Notes: generated from the letters alone by a model not told the origin. A stretch of 7,057 nt of DNA from an uncultured Clostridia bacterium (GCA_947623765.1 CANQIG010000101.1:1-7057); one strand, 5' to 3'; counted from the first letter of the stretch, positions 1-5,321 are shown. Numbers and translations: made by a program.

Positions 1-2033
1 ACCGCGAGGATGGAGCAGTCGATCTGATCCTCGGTGAGCATCGTGAACGCGCCGTCCACAAAGCCGAAATACGTCGTGAACCAGACGAGGATCGTCGAGA
101 GCAGGATGATCGTGCCCGCCTTCTTGATGAAGGACCAGCCGCGCTCCCACATCGAGCGGAGCACGTTCGAGACGGTCGGCCAGTGGTACGCCGGCAGCTC
201 CATGACGAACGGCGCCGGGTCGCCGGAGAACATCTTCGTCTTCTTCAAGATGATGCCGGAGACGATGATCGCCGCCATGCCGAGGAAGTACGCCGAGGGC
301 GAGACCCACCACGCGCCGCCGAAGATCGCGCCCGCGACCATCGCGATGAACGGAAGCTTCGCGCCGCACGGGATGAAGGTCGTCGTCATGATCGTCATGC
401 GGCGGTCGCGCTCGTTCTCGATCGTGCGCGAGGCCATGATGCCGGGCACGCCGCAGCCCGTGCCGATGAGCACCGGGATGAAGCTCTTGCCGGAGAGCCC
501 GAATTTGCGGAAGATGCGGTCCATGACGAACGCGATGCGCGCCATATACCCGCAGGATTCGAGAAACGCGAGGAACAGGAAGAGCACCAGCATCTGCGGC
601 ACGAAGCCGAGCACCGCGCCGACGCCCGCGACGATGCCGTCGAGGATCAGGCCCTTGAGCCAGTCCGCGCAGTGGATCGCCTCGAGGCCCTGCTCGATGA
701 ACACCGGCAGGCCCGGGATATAGATGCCATACGCAGCCGGGTCCGGCTCCGCGTATCCGTATTCTTCGAGCGTCTCCGCCGCCGCCGCGAGGTCCGCGCC
801 GGTGAACTCGACGAGCTCGTCGGCCATCGTCTCCTCGTCGACGACGATCAGCGAAGCCGTGTCGCTCTCCGCGAAGTTCGCGGCAAAGCTCTCGAGCGCG
901 GCCTTTGCCGCCGCCGGGTCAAAATCCTCCGCTTCGCTGTCGAGCGCCTCGGCGACCGCCTCGGTGTCGAGACCCTGCCCTTCGCCGAGCCCGAGGAACG
1001 CCTCCACGGCGTTCGCCGCGTCGCCGTAGGCCTCGGCGTTCTCCTCGTATTCCGCCTGTCCGATGCCGAAGACGTGCCAGCCGTCCCCGAAGACGCCGTC
1101 GTTCGCCCAGTCCGTCGCGATCGTGCCGATCGTCGTCACGGAGACGAAGTACACGATGAACATGACCGCCGCGAAGATGGGCAGCGCCAAGATCCGGTTC
1201 GTCACGATTTTATCAATTTTATCGGAAACCGTCAAGCCCCCGGTCGATTTCTTTTTGAGGCAGTTCCGGATCACGGAGGCGATGTAGACGTACCGCTCGT
1301 TCGTGACGATGCTCTCCGCGTCGTCGTCGAGCTCCTCCTCGGCGGCCTTGATGTCGTTTTCGATATGTGCGCGGTCCTCCTTCGAGATCCCGATCTGCTC
1401 GACGATCTTCTCGTCGCGCTCGAAGATCTTGATCGCGAAAAAGCGCTGCTGCTCCTCGGGGAGGTTATGCACGGCGACCTCCTCGATGTGCGCGATGGCG
1501 TGCTCCACCGGCCCGGAAAACGCGTGCTGCGGGACGGTGTGCGGCCCGGCTGCCGCCGCGACGGCAGCCTCCGCCGCTTCGGGCACGCCGGTGCCTTTCA
1601 GCGCGGAGATCTCCAGCACCTTGCAGCCGAGGGCCTTGCCCAGCGCGTTCACGCTGATCCGGTCGCCGTTCTTCTCCACGACGTCCATCATGTTGACCGC
1701 GACCACGACCGGGATGCCCAGCTCGACGAGCTGCGTGGTCAGATAGAGATTCCGTTCGAGGTTCGTGCCGTCGACGATGTTGAGGATCGCGTCGGGCCGC
1801 TCCTGAATGAGATAGTTCCGCGCGACGACCTCCTCGAGCGTGTACGGGGAGAGCGAGTAGATGCCGGGCAGGTCGACGACCGTCACGTCGCCGTGCTTTT
1901 TCAGCTTGCCCTCTTTCTTCTCCACCGTCACGCCGGGCCAGTTGCCGACGAATTGGTTCGCGCCGGTCAGCGCGTTGAACAGCGTGGTCTTGCCGCTGTT
2001 CGGGTTGCCGGCAAGTGCGATCTTGATTGCCAT
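1..2033 (-). CDS. feoB: Ferrous iron transport protein B, GTPase-permease, 3' end beyond window
   Basis: Inner-membrane Fe(II) importer with an N-terminal G domain. I translated the minus strand: 677 residues are visible and the C-terminus runs off the left edge. The G-protein motifs are in order: P-loop GNPNSGKT (residues 9-16), switch I around GNWPGVT (30-36), DLPG (54-57), NMMD (114-117) and SALKG (143-147). A cytosolic helical region follows, then the first membrane segment near 283-305. The permease core carries the family signatures ESCGYMAR (492-499), GTGCGVPG (524-531, Cys527) and a later PCGAKLP. Residues about 313-439 form a long acidic insert. The ATG at 2033 is supported by AAAGGGG eight bases upstream (2042-2048). 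It is the third gene of feoA-feoA-feoB but lies 496 bases after the second feoA, across a repeat-rich spacer. Family assignment is secure; the true length is not visible. Confidence 0.97.
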   Translation of the reverse strand, partial: MAIKIALAGNPNSGKTTLFNALTGANQFVGNWPGVTVEKKEGKLKKHGDVTVVDLPGIYSLSPYTLEEVVARNYLIQERPDAILNIVDGTNLERNLYLTTQLVELGIPVVVAVNMMDVVEKNGDRISVNALGKALGCKVLEISALKGTGVPEAAEAAVAAAAGPHTVPQHAFSGPVEHAIAHIEEVAVHNLPEEQQRFFAIKIFERDEKIVEQIGISKEDRAHIENDIKAAEEELDDDAESIVTNERYVYIASVIRNCLKKKSTGGLTVSDKIDKIVTNRILALPIFAAVMFIVYFVSVTTIGTIATDWANDGVFGDGWHVFGIGQAEYEENAEAYGDAANAVEAFLGLGEGQGLDTEAVAEALDSEAEDFDPAAAKAALESFAANFAESDTASLIVVDEETMADELVEFTGADLAAAAETLEEYGYAEPDPAAYGIYIPGLPVFIEQGLEAIHCADWLKGLILDGIVAGVGAVLGFVPQMLVLFLFLAFLESCGYMARIAFVMDRIFRKFGLSGKSFIPVLIGTGCGVPGIMASRTIENERDRRMTIMTTTFIPCGAKLPFIAMVAGAIFGGAWWVSPSAYFLGMAAIIVSGIILKKTKMFSGDPAPFVMELPAYHWPTVSNVLRSMWERGWSFIKKAGTIILLSTILVWFTTYFGFVDGAFTMLTEDQIDCSILA

Positions 2034-2051
2034 TCTGAATACCCCTTTCTC

Positions 2052-2077
2052 CCTACTTTTCTTGAAAGAAAAGTAGG
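2052..2077 (-). other. Long-armed hairpin next to the feoB ribosome binding site
   Basis: Perfect inverted repeat with 11-base arms, CCTACTTTTCT and AGAAAAGTAGG, and a 4-base loop. In the feoB transcript it ends three bases before the AAAGGGG ribosome binding site. It has no following U-run, so it is not a standard intrinsic terminator for transcription towards feoB. Possible roles are an mRNA 5' stabiliser, a processing site or a translation modulator. It is near-identical to the hairpin at 2080-2105, offset by 28 bases. Confidence 0.75.
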
Positions 2078-2079
2078 CA

Positions 2080-2282
2080 CTTACTTTTCTTGAAAGAAAA
2101 GTAAGCAAAAGAACTTTTACTTCGCGCCGGTCGTTCGCTCCGCGAACTTCGCCTGCACGTCTGGGAAACTTTTCCCCGCGCCTACCTTTTCTGAAGAAAA
2201 GGTAGGACCAAAAGACTTTTACGTCGCGTTGGTCGTTCGCTCCGCGAACTTCGCCGCCGCTTCCGGGCAGCGTTCCCCCGCG
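2080..2282. repeat. Two tandem copies of a ~101-base hairpin-bearing intergenic module
   Basis: Copies at 2080-2180 and 2181-2282 align along their whole length. Each begins with a hairpin: arms CTTACTTTTCT/AGAAAAGTAAG at 2080-2105, and CCTACCTTTTCT/AGAAAAGGTAGG at 2181-2206. The stems differ between copies but the changes are compensated, so pairing is kept. Next comes a short AAAAG-A(A)-CTTTTAC inverted repeat (2107-2120 and 2210-2222). A conserved 25-base block follows (2129-2153 and 2231-2255), containing GTTCGC-TCC-GCGAAC. Each copy ends in a CCCCGCG tail. The hairpin at 2052-2077 looks like a truncated third copy. I see no coding signal. It resembles a genome-dispersed intergenic repeat, but that is inference. 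Confidence 0.75.
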
Positions 2283-2502
2283 CCGGAATCCGGGTTTGCT
2301 TGGCCAGCCCGCCTCCGTCCCCCGCGAGGTCGCGTAGGACAAACGAAACGGGCTTCGCCCACGCAGCCAAGGGCTGTTTCAACGCGAATCGCCCCTGATG
2401 CGGCGCAAGGTGCAAAGCAAGGGAAAAGCCCGCAGCCCACGTTGGAGCTGTGCGGAGCGTTTCTCATTCCTGCCCCCGGTCGAGCCCATCGAAGTTTTTC
2501 GG
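2283..2502. other. Non-coding remainder of the feoA-feoB spacer
   Basis: GC-rich stretch with no credible gene. Open frames exist on both strands, but they have no ribosome binding site and give basic, low-complexity translations of no recognisable family. Two short perfect hairpins are visible: GGGC-TTC-GCCC at 2350-2360 and CAGCC-AAG-GGCTG at 2364-2376. I found no convincing promoter on the minus strand that could drive feoB separately. It may be the outer part of the same intergenic repeat element as 2080-2282. Confidence 0.5.
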
Positions 2503-2525
2503 GAGCCTTTTTTTCAAAAAGGCTC
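2503..2525 (-). other. Hairpin directly after the second feoA stop codon
   Basis: Inverted repeat with 10-base arms, GAGCCTTTTT and AAAAAGGCTC, and a 3-base loop, starting four bases after the stop codon of the feoA at 2530-2751. On the minus strand it is followed by CCCG rather than a U-run, so it lacks the tail of a classical intrinsic terminator. It could protect the feoA-feoA transcript's 3' end or cause partial termination, lowering feoB output relative to feoA. Confidence 0.6.
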
Positions 2526-2529
2526 GGCC

Positions 2530-2751
2530 TTAAACCACTTCGATCATTTCGGCGTCGGCCTTGCGCAGGGAGAGCTCATACCCGCGCACATTGACCTCCA
2601 CCGGGTCGCCGAGCGGCGCGACCTTGCGGACAAAGATCTCGACGCCCTTGGTGATGCCCATATCCATGATGCGGCGGCGCACCGCGCCCTCGCCGTGGAG
2701 GCGCACGGCCGTCACGGTCTCCCCGATCTTCGCGTCTCTCAGAGTCTTCAT
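2530..2751 (-). CDS. feoA: FeoA domain protein, second copy in the operon
   Basis: Small cytosolic SH3-like protein of 73 residues, the usual length of a single-domain FeoA, thought to assist FeoB during Fe(II) uptake. It begins MKTLRDAKIGE. It carries the characteristic RRRIMDMGI stretch (26-34), the APLGDPVEV turn (45-53) and the RGYELSLRKADA strand pair (56-67). An in-frame GTG at 2760 would add three residues but sits on the ribosome binding site. The ATG at 2751 has GAAGGGG eight bases upstream, so it is preferred. It starts 15 bases after the end of the upstream feoA, which indicates co-transcription and probably coupled translation. It differs clearly in sequence from the other FeoA, so this is not a recent duplication. 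Confidence 0.95.
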   Translation of the reverse strand: MKTLRDAKIGETVTAVRLHGEGAVRRRIMDMGITKGVEIFVRKVAPLGDPVEVNVRGYELSLRKADAEMIEVV

Positions 2752-2766
2752 TTCATTCACCCCTTC

Positions 2767-2979
2767 TCAGATCATGATTTTCCCGGCCATCTCGCGGCTG
2801 ATCGCCACCCGGGAGTCCTTGACGTTCACGATGATGTTCCCGCCCATGGACGCAACCACGGTGACCAGTCCCCCCACGACGAAGCCGAGATTTTCGAGAT
2901 GCTGCCGCACCTCGCATTTTCCGCCGATCTTCCGAATGACGTTTTCCTCGCCCACAGCAGCCAATGAAAGCGGCATCAT
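2767..2979 (-). CDS. feoA: FeoA domain protein, first copy in the operon
   Basis: 70-residue FeoA-type SH3-like protein beginning MMPLSLAAVGEE. It contains the family pattern of a GGK loop (19-21), EVRQHLENLGF (23-33), a glycine turn (GGN, 46-48), then NVKDSRVAISREMA (52-65). The reading frame stays open far upstream into the GC-rich repeat array, but homologous FeoA proteins begin at MPLSL, so the extension is not coding. Two adjacent ATGs (2979 and 2976) are possible. AGAGAGG lies nine bases before the first and GGGG six before the second. It is the first gene of the operon. It is preceded by a leader of about 560 bases, and an operator-like box at 3005-3020 lies 25 bases from the start. 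Confidence 0.93.
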   Translation of the reverse strand: MMPLSLAAVGEENVIRKIGGKCEVRQHLENLGFVVGGLVTVVASMGGNIIVNVKDSRVAISREMAGKIMI

Positions 2980-3004
2980 GCACCCCATCCTCTCTGCGTC
3001 AAAC

Positions 3005-3020
3005 GTTAGACATCGCTTAC
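3005..3020. promoter_or_regulatory. Operator-like box 1, next to feoA (weak match)
   Basis: GTTAGACATCGCTTAC shares 16-base length, the GTTAG left half and a GCTTAC right half (one mismatch from GCTAAC) with the boxes around the feo promoter. It lies 25 bases upstream of the feoA start. It is separated from the other five boxes by the tandem repeat array, so it is far downstream of the predicted transcription start. Confidence 0.45.
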
Positions 3021-3021
3021 A

Positions 3022-3486
3022 CGCCCGCGCGAACCATCCGCTCCGCCCGCCCTCGGGACCCGCACTCCGCCGCCCTTTTCGAGCAGCCGCCGCGCCTCCC
3101 CGGCAGACCCAGCGCCTCGCCGCGCGAACCTTCCCGCGCACCGGCCTCCGCGCCATCTGCCCTAGGAACCCGCGTGCCTCCCTTTTCAGGCAGCCGCCGC
3201 GCCCCTCGCGACAGACCCAGCGCTCCGCCGCGCGAACCTTCCCGCGCACCGTCTTCCGCGCCGCCCGCTCTCGGGACCCGCGCTCCGCCCTTTTCGAGCA
3301 GCCGCCGCGTCCCCTCCGGCAGTCCCAGCGCCCGCCGCGCGAACCGTCCCGCGCTCCGGCCTCCGCGCCGCCTGCTCTCGGGACCCGCGCGCCGCCCTAT
3401 TCGAGCAGCCGCCGCGCCTCCCCGGCAGACCCAGCGCTCCGCCGCGCGAACCGTCCCGGCCCCCACAGCCGGGCCGTTCCCGCGCG
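3022..3486. repeat. GC-rich tandem repeat array in the feo leader, four units of 107-110 bases
   Basis: Four full units start at TCGGGACCCGC-like anchors: 3053-3162 (110), 3163-3270 (108), 3271-3377 (107) and 3378 to about 3486. A partial unit tail lies at 3022-3052. Shared blocks in each unit include CCCTTTTCGAGCAGCCGCCG, GGCAGACCCAGCGC and CGCCGCGCGAACC. Units 1-3 carry a small inverted repeat GCGCG-N8-CGCGC (3122-3139, 3230-3247, 3337-3354). Open frames run through it in several frames on both strands only because stop codons are rare in such GC-rich DNA. Unit lengths of 110 and 107 shift the frame, so a repeated protein is not maintained. It sits wholly inside the predicted 5' leader of feoA. 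Function is unknown; structure, spacing or a dispersed-repeat origin are all possible. Confidence 0.85.
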
Positions 3487-3501
3487 TTAGCAACTTCTAA
3501 C
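3486..3501. promoter_or_regulatory. Operator-like box 2
   Basis: GTTAGCAACTTCTAAC is an inverted repeat with GTTAG/CTAAC arms. It lies at the promoter-side edge of the repeat array, 34 bases from box 3 start to start, within the beginning of the predicted feo transcript. Confidence 0.65.
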
Positions 3502-3518
3502 GTCGATCTGTAATTTTT

Positions 3519-3536
3519 GGTTAGCATCTGCTAACC
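3519..3536. promoter_or_regulatory. Operator-like box 3 on the feo transcription start
   Basis: GGTTAGCATCTGCTAACC is a perfect palindrome of 8-base arms around TC. It begins directly after the expected start point, seven bases downstream of the -10 hexamer. A protein bound here would block transcription initiation. The GGTTAG/CTAACC halves match the half-site of DtxR/IdeR-type metalloregulators, but the gap between halves is wider than in the classical DtxR box. Assignment to that family is therefore inference. Confidence 0.8.
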
Positions 3537-3543
3537 GCTAAAA

Positions 3544-3572
3544 AGAATACCGCAAAATCCCGGTTTTGTCAA
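3544..3572 (-). promoter_or_regulatory. Sigma-70-type promoter of the feo operon
   Basis: On the minus strand TTGACA (3572-3567) matches the -35 consensus exactly. After a 17-base spacer comes TATTCT (3549-3544), a good -10. Transcription should begin near 3537, giving a leader of about 560 bases before feoA. Boxes 4-6 lie upstream of the -35 and box 3 lies at the start point, the layout of a tightly repressed metal-responsive promoter. Confidence 0.85.
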
Positions 3573-3601
3573 TGCTTTTCCGGCAAAAAAGTCCCCAGTT
3601 T

Positions 3602-3617
3602 GTTAATTTCGGCAAAC
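3602..3617. promoter_or_regulatory. Operator-like box 4
   Basis: GTTAATTTCGGCAAAC is a degenerate member of the 16-base GTTA-N8-AAC family, about 30 bases upstream of the feo -35. On its own it would be weak evidence; its length and placement match the other boxes. Confidence 0.45.
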
Positions 3618-3631
3618 ATCCCGAATTTCAC

Positions 3632-3647
3632 GTTAGCTGTCGCAAAC
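3632..3647. promoter_or_regulatory. Operator-like box 5
   Basis: GTTAGCTGTCGCAAAC has the full GTTAGC left half and a GCAAAC right half, one base from GCTAAC. It is 30 bases from box 4 start to start, close to three helical turns. Confidence 0.5.
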
Positions 3648-3654
3648 TTCTGTT

Positions 3655-3670
3655 GTTAATTGCAATTAAC
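3655..3670. promoter_or_regulatory. Operator-like box 6
   Basis: GTTAATTGCAATTAAC is a perfect 16-base palindrome with the same GTTA...TAAC ends as box 3 but an AT-rich core. It is the box furthest upstream of the feo promoter. The different core could mean a second regulator or simply a relaxed consensus. Confidence 0.55.
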
Positions 3671-3700
3671 ATCCGCATCACCGCCCAAGGCGAGAATATG

Positions 3701-3741
3701 AGGGGAGGAGTCCCCCGGTTTCCCCGAGGGACTCCTCCCCT
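3701..3741 (-). terminator. Strong hairpin, probable 3' end of the XRE-family regulator gene
   Basis: Perfect 14-base arms AGGGGAGGAGTCCC (3701-3714) and GGGACTCCTCCCCT (3728-3741) with a 13-base loop. It lies 66 bases after the stop of the regulator gene and upstream of all the feo boxes, where insulation of the feo promoter would be expected. There is no true U-run on the minus strand, only CATATTCT, so termination is inferred from stem strength and place. A bidirectional or non-canonical terminator is possible. Confidence 0.5.
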
Positions 3742-3806
3742 GCCTCCGATTCCCGCGCGCACGGTATCACAGCGCTTCCTCCCCGGCAAAGCTCCTGTTA
3801 CGACCG

Positions 3807-4475
3807 CTATACGCAGGCGATGTACACATCCATGGCATCCCCGTCCGTCTCAAAGCAGGGGATCACATCCTTGTCCGTTTGCTCCAAGCCGTTGATGCGC
3901 ATATATTCCCCCAGCGTCTTATACGCGTTCGGAATGACCACAAAGGGATTCTTGAAAGGTTCGGGGATGTGGATCGCGACATATTTGTGCGCCTTCTGCT
4001 CCCGGATCTCCACGCCTTCCGGCGTCACGCCCTCCGGCAGGACCCACGCGGCCTCATAGCCGTGCATATGGAAAACATTGATCTGCTCCAGAGAGACGTA
4101 CGGAAAGTCCCACCCGATCACCCGGGGGTCTTCCACGCCGTTTTCGCGGGCGACGCCGCGCACCCAGTGGATGGCGTCCCCCTCGGGATCGCCGCTGATC
4201 ACCGCGTGCTTTACATACCGAAACCCCGGAACGGTCTCCACGCGGAGGTCCGTGTAGGCGTCGTCACAGACGCCCATCTCCTCGCGGAACAGATTGTCCA
4301 GAGAGCAGTTGAACAGCCCGCAAAGCTCGATGGCTTTCTCCATTTCGGGCGTCGATTCGTCCAGCTCCCATCTTGAAACGGTCTGCCGACTGACTTTCAG
4401 CTTTTCCGCCAAAGCCTCCTGCGTGATCTCTCCGCACATACGCCGCAGATGCTGCAAGTTTTTGCCAAAGCTCAT
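3807..4475 (-). CDS. XRE-family regulator with C-terminal GyrI-like effector-binding domain
   Basis: Cytosolic one-component regulator of 222 residues. Residues about 5-60 form an XRE/Cro-type helix-turn-helix: the TQEALAEKLKVSRQT stretch (18-32) leads into a recognition helix ending SRWE (34-37), then EKAIELCGLFNCSLDNLF. Residues about 78-221 resemble the GyrI-like/AraC effector-binding fold, with the paired pattern of WVRGV..., GYEAAWVLPEG (139-149), KYVAIHIPEPF (164-174) and a closing ETDGDAMDVYIAC. Such domains bind small, often cationic or drug-like, ligands. The open frame continues upstream, but the ATG at 4475 has GGAGG seven bases before it and matches the domain start. A separate promoter lies at 4519-4547. 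The target is unknown; nearby MATE and GNAT genes make a stress or drug response plausible, but this is inference. Confidence 0.85.
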   Translation of the reverse strand: MSFGKNLQHLRRMCGEITQEALAEKLKVSRQTVSRWELDESTPEMEKAIELCGLFNCSLDNLFREEMGVCDDAYTDLRVETVPGFRYVKHAVISGDPEGDAIHWVRGVARENGVEDPRVIGWDFPYVSLEQINVFHMHGYEAAWVLPEGVTPEGVEIREQKAHKYVAIHIPEPFKNPFVVIPNAYKTLGEYMRINGLEQTDKDVIPCFETDGDAMDVYIACV

Positions 4476-4518
4476 AAAACTTCCTCCATATCCTTTTGCA
4501 CGGCCATGCATTGATAAC

Positions 4519-4547
4519 AGTATATCCCCATTCCGCCGAAAGGTCCA
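4519..4547 (-). promoter_or_regulatory. Probable promoter of the XRE-GyrI regulator gene
   Basis: On the minus strand TGGACC (4547-4542, four of six -35 bases) is followed after 17 bases by TATACT (4524-4519, near-consensus -10). The -10 lies 44 bases before the ATG. It suggests the regulator is transcribed independently of the HAD gene 156 bases upstream. The -35 is weak, so activation or a mainly -10-driven promoter is possible. Confidence 0.6.
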
Positions 4548-4631
4548 CCACCCGGTATGTGCTTTTTTCTCCGTTTCCGCAAGTACAGGTTGCGCGCCCG
4601 CCAAAAAACGGGCCCCCAAGCAAAAACGGTA

Positions 4632-5282
4632 TCAGAATAACGCCAATAATTCCGACAAATTCCGCACTTCATGATCGGCCCTTTCCTTTTCATGGACCAC
4701 GCTTGCCAACCCGCCGAGGCCCTGTTTGACCCACACGGTTTGCATGCCGACCTTTTTTGCAGGCGCGATGTCGTTGTCCAGCCTGTCTCCGATCATGACC
4801 GCGCGCTCCGGCGAGCAGTTCGCGGCCTTCAGCGCCCGATGAAAGATCTCCGGGTTTGGCTTGGAAACGCCCTCCTCCGCAGAGGCCAAAATCACATCAA
4901 AATACTGGAACAGCCCCCAATGGGAAAGGCGCGCTCTCGTTCCCGGACTTTGATTCGCGATCACGCCGAGCCGGTACCCATTGCCGGATAACTGACGGAT
5001 CACATATTCCGCATCCGCATACGGCTTTTCCGCCTCTATATGCCATGGCGGCAGCGCTAACCCGTAGTATTTTGCCGCTTCATGGTCGCCCTTCCGATTT
5101 TGCTTGGCAAATGCAATGACTTTATTCTCAAAATCCGCGGCGCTGACCGCTGTGCCCGCAACGGCTTCCCGGTATCTCAGCCGATAGCATTCGCTTTCAT
5201 CGACGAGCGTCGAACCCAAATCAAAGAAAAGCCATTTTACGTTTTCCATCATTCCACTCATCGGAGAAGCATGAAAAACCAT
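4632..5282 (-). CDS. HAD-superfamily hydrolase with altered catalytic motifs
   Basis: 216-residue cytosolic protein of the HAD-like (COG1011-type) fold with a small helical cap. Motif I is FFDLGSTLVDE (19-29): the nucleophile Asp21 is present, but the usual acid/base Asp two residues later is Gly23. Motif II reads GVIANQS (106-112), with Ala where Ser or Thr usually stands. Motif III is the Lys of SKPNPEIF (Lys141). Motif IV is IGDRLDND (164-171). This places it among phosphatase/dehalogenase-like proteins, but the substrate cannot be named and activity may be reduced or different. The ATG at 5282 has GGAGG eight bases upstream. An upstream GTG overlaps that site, and later Met residues have poorer sites. 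It follows the GNAT gene by 161 bases; co-transcription is uncertain. Confidence 0.88.
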   Translation of the reverse strand: MVFHASPMSGMMENVKWLFFDLGSTLVDESECYRLRYREAVAGTAVSAADFENKVIAFAKQNRKGDHEAAKYYGLALPPWHIEAEKPYADAEYVIRQLSGNGYRLGVIANQSPGTRARLSHWGLFQYFDVILASAEEGVSKPNPEIFHRALKAANCSPERAVMIGDRLDNDIAPAKKVGMQTVWVKQGLGGLASVVHEKERADHEVRNLSELLALF

Positions 5283-5306
5283 CTCATTTTCCTCCACAAA
5301 ACGCCT

Positions 5307-5321
5307 GTCCGCCGGGCGGAC
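5307..5321 (-). other. Small GC-rich inverted repeat upstream of the HAD gene
   Basis: GTCCGCC-G-GGCGGAC is a perfect inverted repeat, realistically a 5-base stem with a 5-base loop. It lies 11 bases before the ribosome binding site of the HAD gene. It could be an operator or an RNA hairpin. No clear promoter was found between it and the GNAT gene. Confidence 0.4.

Noticed and set aside
183..2093. Long plus-strand open frame of 636 codons
   Set aside because: It lies antisense to feoB and exists because stop codons are rare in GC-rich DNA. Its translation is Arg/Asp/His-rich and matches nothing, while the minus strand gives a clear FeoB.
2182..2467. Two minus-strand frames in the feoA-feoB spacer
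   Set aside because: They overlap each other, run into the repeat hairpins, lack ribosome binding sites and give low-complexity basic translations.
2503..2525. Classical intrinsic terminator after feoA
   Set aside because: The stem is good, but the minus strand continues with CCCG and has no U-run, so I kept it only as a hairpin.
2767..3249. 160-codon version of the first FeoA
   Set aside because: The extra N-terminal part is translated repeat array. FeoA proteins begin at MPLSL and a ribosome binding site supports the start at 2979 or 2976.
3022..3486. CRISPR array
   Set aside because: Units of 107-110 bases are directly adjacent and diverged, with no short constant repeats, no unique spacers and no cas genes.
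3017..3527. Arg/Gly/Ala-rich open frames across the tandem array
   Set aside because: Several overlapping frames are open on both strands, unit lengths of 110 and 107 break any common frame, and no proper ribosome binding site is seen.
2980..3536. Known riboswitch in the feo leader
   Set aside because: I recognise no conserved core of a described riboswitch class; the leader is mostly tandem repeat.
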